From the NCBI RefSeq assembly GCF_001883705.2, contig NZ_MDEQ02000001.1, positions 310,001 to 374,000 of the forward strand: a DNA stretch of 64,000 nucleotides, given 5' to 3'. Below the pieces are notes generated by a model. That model was not told the DNA's origin. It searched no databases and saw nothing but the letters and a program-made list of their open reading frames with translations. Below are positions 60,921 to 64,000 of this stretch, piece after piece. This DNA is from Burkholderia catarinensis (GTDB lineage Bacteria > Pseudomonadota > Gammaproteobacteria > Burkholderiales > Burkholderiaceae). The position numbers and the translations under genes are program-made. How positions within the stretch are numbered: the stretch's first letter is position 1; the number at the start of each line of letters is the position of its first letter.

Positions 60921-62255
60921 ATGCATCGGATCATCATCGTAGGCGGAGGCGCGGGCGGCCTGGAACTGGCGACGCGGCTCGGCGACCGTTACGGCGCACG
61001 CGGCAAGCGTCCCGCGCGTGCGCTTGTCACGCTCGTCGACCGCAATCCGACGCACATCTGGAAACCGCTGCTGCACGAGGTCGCGGCCGGCAGCATGGAC
61101 CCGTTCACGCAGGAGCTCGAATATGCGGCGCAGGCGCGCTGGCATGGCTTCGAGTTCCAGCAGGGCGAGCTGACCGCGCTCGACCGCGCGGCGAAGCGCG
61201 TCACGCTGTCGCCCCTCAACGACAGCGACGGCGAGGAATTGCTGCCGGAGCGCGAGCTGGAATATGACACGCTCGTGATCGCGATCGGCAGCACGACTCA
61301 CTTCTTCGGCGTGCAGGGTGCGCCGGAAAACGCGATCGCGCTCGATACGGTCGGGGAGGCCGAGCGCTTCCGCAAGCGGCTGATCGCCGCGTGCATGCGC
61401 GCCGAGCATCAGGCGCCGGCGCCGACCGTGCCGGGCGAGTCGGCCGAGCCGCGCATCCAGGTCGTGATCGTCGGCGGTGGCGCGACGGGCGTCGAGTTGT
61501 CCGCGGAATTGCGCAACACGGCGCAGGTGCTGTCCGTGTACGGGCTGCACAAGCTCGACCCGCGCCATGACGTCGGCATCGTGCTGATCGAATCGGGGCC
61601 GCGGATTCTGCCGGCGCTGCAGGAGCGCGTGTCGTCGGCGACGGCCGAGCTGCTCGAAAAGCTCGGCGTGCGGCTGATGCTCGGCGAGCGCGTGACCGAG
61701 GTCGCGCCGGGGCTCGTGCATACCGCGAGCGGCAAGACGGTGCGTGCGGACCTGACGGTGTGGGCGGCCGGCATCAAGGCGCCGTCCGTGCTTTCGCATC
61801 TCGACGGCCTCCAGGTCAACAAGCTCGGCCAGCTCGACGTGCGCCGCACGCTGCAGACCTTTACCGACGATAACGTGTTCGCGCTCGGCGATTGCGCGGC
61901 ATGCGTGTGGCCCGGCAACGAACGCAATGTGCCGCCGCGCGCGCAGGCCGCGCACCAGCAGGCGAGCTTCCTGCTGAAGGCGATCGGCTGCCGGCTCGAC
62001 GGGCGTTCGCTACCCGAGTTCACGTATCGCGATTTCGGTTCGCTCGTGTCGCTCGGCCACTTCAGCGCGGTCGGCAACCTGATGGGCGGGCTGATCGGCG
62101 GCAACATGCTGATCGAAGGGCTGTTCGCGCGCTTCATGTACATGTCGCTGTACCGGCTGCATGTCGCGGCGCTGCACGGCTATCCGCGGATGATGCTCGA
62201 CACGGTCGCGCACTGGCTGCGGCGCACGACGCTGCCGCGCGTCAAGCTGCACTGA
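60921..62255 (+). CDS. ndh: Type II NADH dehydrogenase-like NAD(P)/FAD oxidoreductase
   Basis: 444 residues. Two Rossmann motifs are clear: FAD-binding IIIVGGGAGGLELATRLG at the N-terminus and NADH-binding VVIVGGGATGVELSAEL (~180), plus the second FAD motif NVFALGDCAA. IWKPLLHEVAAG and a C-terminal hydrophobic/amphipathic tail (LIGGNMLIEGLFARFMYMSLYRLH) fit NDH-2 enzymes that pass electrons from NADH to quinone without pumping. The start has GGGGAATCAG before it. The symbol is by family and needs confirmation. Confidence 0.87.
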   Translation: MHRIIIVGGGAGGLELATRLGDRYGARGKRPARALVTLVDRNPTHIWKPLLHEVAAGSMDPFTQELEYAAQARWHGFEFQQGELTALDRAAKRVTLSPLNDSDGEELLPERELEYDTLVIAIGSTTHFFGVQGAPENAIALDTVGEAERFRKRLIAACMRAEHQAPAPTVPGESAEPRIQVVIVGGGATGVELSAELRNTAQVLSVYGLHKLDPRHDVGIVLIESGPRILPALQERVSSATAELLEKLGVRLMLGERVTEVAPGLVHTASGKTVRADLTVWAAGIKAPSVLSHLDGLQVNKLGQLDVRRTLQTFTDDNVFALGDCAACVWPGNERNVPPRAQAAHQQASFLLKAIGCRLDGRSLPEFTYRDFGSLVSLGHFSAVGNLMGGLIGGNMLIEGLFARFMYMSLYRLHVAALHGYPRMMLDTVAHWLRRTTLPRVKLH

Positions 62256-62271
62256 GCGTTCGTGCCCGGAG

Positions 62272-62316
62272 CGGGCGGGGAGTGCGCACGTCGTGCGTGT
62301 TCCCCGCCCGTTGTTT
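62272..62316 (+). terminator. Terminator of the NADH dehydrogenase gene
   Basis: CGGGCGGGGA (62272-62281) pairs with TCCCCGCCCG (62301-62310). The loop itself contains a GCGCAC/GTGCGT stem, and TTGTTTCG follows. It is 16 bases after the stop. Confidence 0.75.
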
Positions 62317-62674
62317 CGTGCGGGCAGCCGGACGGTTGGCCGGGTGCTTGCCGGGCGGCATCGGCCATGCGTTTTTCTTTTCAATTCGCAAGCATCCGGG
62401 CGTGCAATGGTGATCGACATGCGCATGCCGCGAAGTGACTCGACGGGCCGTCGGCGGGCTTCTGCGCGACGACCGACGCGGTCGAATCGACGCGTCGTAA
62501 TTGAGTCTTACACATCTGACAGTTGACGCGACAACGGATTATTGGGCATCTTGTCCGGGTTTCCGTTTGCGGCGGGGTGCCAACCGCCGCGACATCCGCG
62601 CCGCGCGCCGGCGCGATGTCCCGTCATGCCGTATTCGCGGTCGTGACGGTGGCGCCCAATCGAGGAGTGCATTC
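62317..62674. other. 358-bp gap upstream of the dienelactone-hydrolase gene
   Basis: No gene is convincing. The middle (about 62500-62550) is AT-richer and may contain the promoter of the downstream gene. In-frame codons before 62675 have no ribosome-binding site. Confidence 0.5.
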
Positions 62675-63550
62675 ATGTTGAAACCCGAAGTCGACAGCCT
62701 GGTCCCCCACGTTCCGTTCACGCGCCGCAAGTTCATGCAGGCCGCGCTGGGCGGCGCCTTCGCGGCGGCCGTGCTGCCCGTGTCGGCGCAGACGGTCACG
62801 ACCGACAGCGACGGCCTGGACGTCGACACCGTCGAGATCCGCTCGGGCGATGCGAGCATCCCCGCCTATCGCGCGCAGCCGAAGGACAAGACGAACCTGC
62901 CGGTCGTCATCGTGATCCACGAGATCTTTGGCGTGCATGCGCATATCGCCGACGTTTGCCGCCGCTTCGCGAAGCTCGGTTATCTCGCGATCGCACCCGA
63001 CCTGTTCGCGCGGCAGGGCAATGCGTCGAAGTATCCGACGATCAAGGAGCTTGACGAGCACATCGTCAGCAAGGTGCCGGACCGGCAGGTCACCGAGGAT
63101 CTCGACGCGACCGTCGCATGGGCCGGCAAGAACGGCGGCGACCTGTCGCGCCTCGGCGTGACGGGATTCTGCTGGGGCGGCCGTCAGGCCTGGCTGTATG
63201 CGGAGCACAACCCGCACGTGCGTGCGGCCGTTGCATGGTACGGGTTCGTCGAAGGCAAGACCGACGAGATGACGCCGTTCAACCCGGTCGATCATGCATC
63301 GTCGCTGAAGGTGCCGGTGCTCGGGCTGTATGGCGAGAAGGATACGAACATCACGCAGGCCTCGCTCGCGAACATGCGCAAGGCGATTCAGGCCAGCGAT
63401 TCGAAGCTCGCGCGTGAATCGGAGATCGTCGTGTATCCGGATGCCGGTCACGCATTCTTTGCCGACTACCGGCCGAGCTATGTGAAGGCCGATGCGGAGG
63501 AGAGCTGGAAACGCGCGATCGAGTGGCTCCACAAGTTCGGCGTGATGTAA
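62675..63550 (+). CDS. Tat-exported dienelactone hydrolase family protein
   Basis: 291 residues. A twin-arginine signal (FTRRKFMQAALGGAFAAAV) leads to an alpha/beta hydrolase with IVIHEIFGVHAHIADVCRRFAKLGY, the nucleophile Cys166 in GVTGFCWGGRQ, Asp in YGEKDTNI and His in YPDAGHAFFADYRPSY. The Cys-Asp-His triad is that of dienelactone hydrolase (carboxymethylenebutenolidase), but Tat export is unusual for the catechol-pathway enzyme, so the substrate may differ. GAGGAG precedes the ATG. Confidence 0.9.
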   Translation: MLKPEVDSLVPHVPFTRRKFMQAALGGAFAAAVLPVSAQTVTTDSDGLDVDTVEIRSGDASIPAYRAQPKDKTNLPVVIVIHEIFGVHAHIADVCRRFAKLGYLAIAPDLFARQGNASKYPTIKELDEHIVSKVPDRQVTEDLDATVAWAGKNGGDLSRLGVTGFCWGGRQAWLYAEHNPHVRAAVAWYGFVEGKTDEMTPFNPVDHASSLKVPVLGLYGEKDTNITQASLANMRKAIQASDSKLARESEIVVYPDAGHAFFADYRPSYVKADAEESWKRAIEWLHKFGVM

Positions 63551-63607
63551 ACGGCAAGCGGCGGCACATGCCGCCGCTTCGTTGTTACGACTGCGCCGCG
63601 TCGGTGC

Positions 63608-64000
63608 TTACGGCGTCGGGCCGGTTGCGATCGGCCGCGACGGATCGGCGCTCCATTCGCTCCACGAGCCCGGATACAGCGACGCGCCGTGCAGGCCCGC
63701 CACCTCCAGCGCAAGCGCGTTGTGGCACGCGGTGACGCCGGAGCCGCATTGCAGGATCACGTTGTTCGGTTCGGTGCCTGCCAGTACCGTGGAGAACGCC
63801 TCGCGCAATTCGTGGCCGGTCTTGAAGCGGCCGTCGGCGGCCAGGTTGTCCTTGAAGAAGCGGTTGCGCGCGCCGGGGATGTGGCCGCCCACCCGATCGA
63901 TCGTTTCGTTTTCGCCGCGGTAGCGATCCGGCGCACGTGCATCGATCACGACGCGCGTGGGCGACGTCACGTTCGCGAGTACGGCTGCCGCATCGACCGT
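63608..64000 (-). CDS. Rhodanese/3-mercaptopyruvate sulfurtransferase-like protein, C-terminal part
   Basis: Partial: the frame continues past the right edge, so the N-terminal rhodanese domain is missing. The visible ~130 residues form the catalytic domain: VVIDARAPDRYRGE, GHIPGARNRFFKDN and the active-site loop QCGSGVTACHN with the persulfide-forming Cys, followed by YPGSWSEWSADPSRP. CGSGVTA is the 3-mercaptopyruvate sulfurtransferase type rather than CRKGVTA of thiosulfate rhodaneses. Confidence 0.9.
   Translation of the reverse strand, partial: TVDAAAVLANVTSPTRVVIDARAPDRYRGENETIDRVGGHIPGARNRFFKDNLAADGRFKTGHELREAFSTVLAGTEPNNVILQCGSGVTACHNALALEVAGLHGASLYPGSWSEWSADPSRPIATGPTP

Overview
The window looks like a Burkholderia cepacia complex genome. 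It has high GC with strong G/C third-position bias, a complete cepacian exopolysaccharide block in the bceA-bceK order, and typical Burkholderia families (DUF3501, DUF3563, BPSS1780-type membrane protein, RES/Xre module). The species cannot be fixed from this stretch. In described strains the bce-I cluster lies on chromosome 2, so this is probably the second chromosome, although it also carries polA, thrB and amn.

Layout. 1-1.5 kb: the end of an Fe-S protein and its DUF3501 partner. 1.5-3.2 kb: a long, AT-richer upstream region and a gene whose N-terminus resembles an IS5-type transposase DNA-binding domain. 3.3-18.2 kb: the cepacian bce-I cluster. bceA points left, and bceB to bceK point right with tight spacing and overlaps. 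They supply GDP-mannose and UDP-glucuronate, the priming glucosyltransferase, the phosphatase/tyrosine-kinase/outer-membrane export trio, four glycosyltransferases and a Wzy-like polymerase. No flippase or acyltransferase is present, so those must be encoded elsewhere, as in known strains (bce-II).

18.3-26.4 kb: two MFS exporters with HxlR- and AraC-type regulators, an FKBP isomerase, a ferritin-like metal-dependent hydrolase and a VpsR-like sigma-54 activator. 26.4-27.45 kb is a 1 kb stretch without a convincing gene. It carries a near-consensus sigma-54 promoter followed by a series of strong hairpins, and is the most unusual locus in the window.

27.5-41.6 kb: an amino-acid binding protein, a RES/Xre toxin-antitoxin pair with an inverted-repeat operator, a PP1-like phosphatase, DUF1345, a GST, a methyltransferase, a maltooligosyltrehalose-trehalohydrolase-like protein whose GH13 catalytic residues are gone, a ThiE-like protein, a CorC/HlyC transporter, a histidine-kinase-like protein without an ATP site, a DMT exporter, a LysR/tautomerase pair and a CYTH-CHAD protein.

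41.7-51 kb: modE facing modABC, with a clear ModE box before modA; a PAP2 phosphatase; a PHB-depolymerase-type esterase; DUF3563 under a promoter embedded in a 13-bp inverted repeat; ohrR-ohr with shared operator motifs; then DUF2782, thrB and a BPSS1780-type gene as one operon. 51-64 kb: amn, a cupin-SDR-aldo/keto reductase operon with a divergent LysR gene and LysR box, a small secreted protein, a LOG-family gene and polA whose start codons are one base apart, an NDH-2-like dehydrogenase, a Tat-exported dienelactone-hydrolase-like enzyme and the C-terminal part of a rhodanese.

No tRNA, rRNA, CRISPR array, complete insertion sequence or phage was seen. Promoters, operators and RNA structures were found by eye and are inferences.
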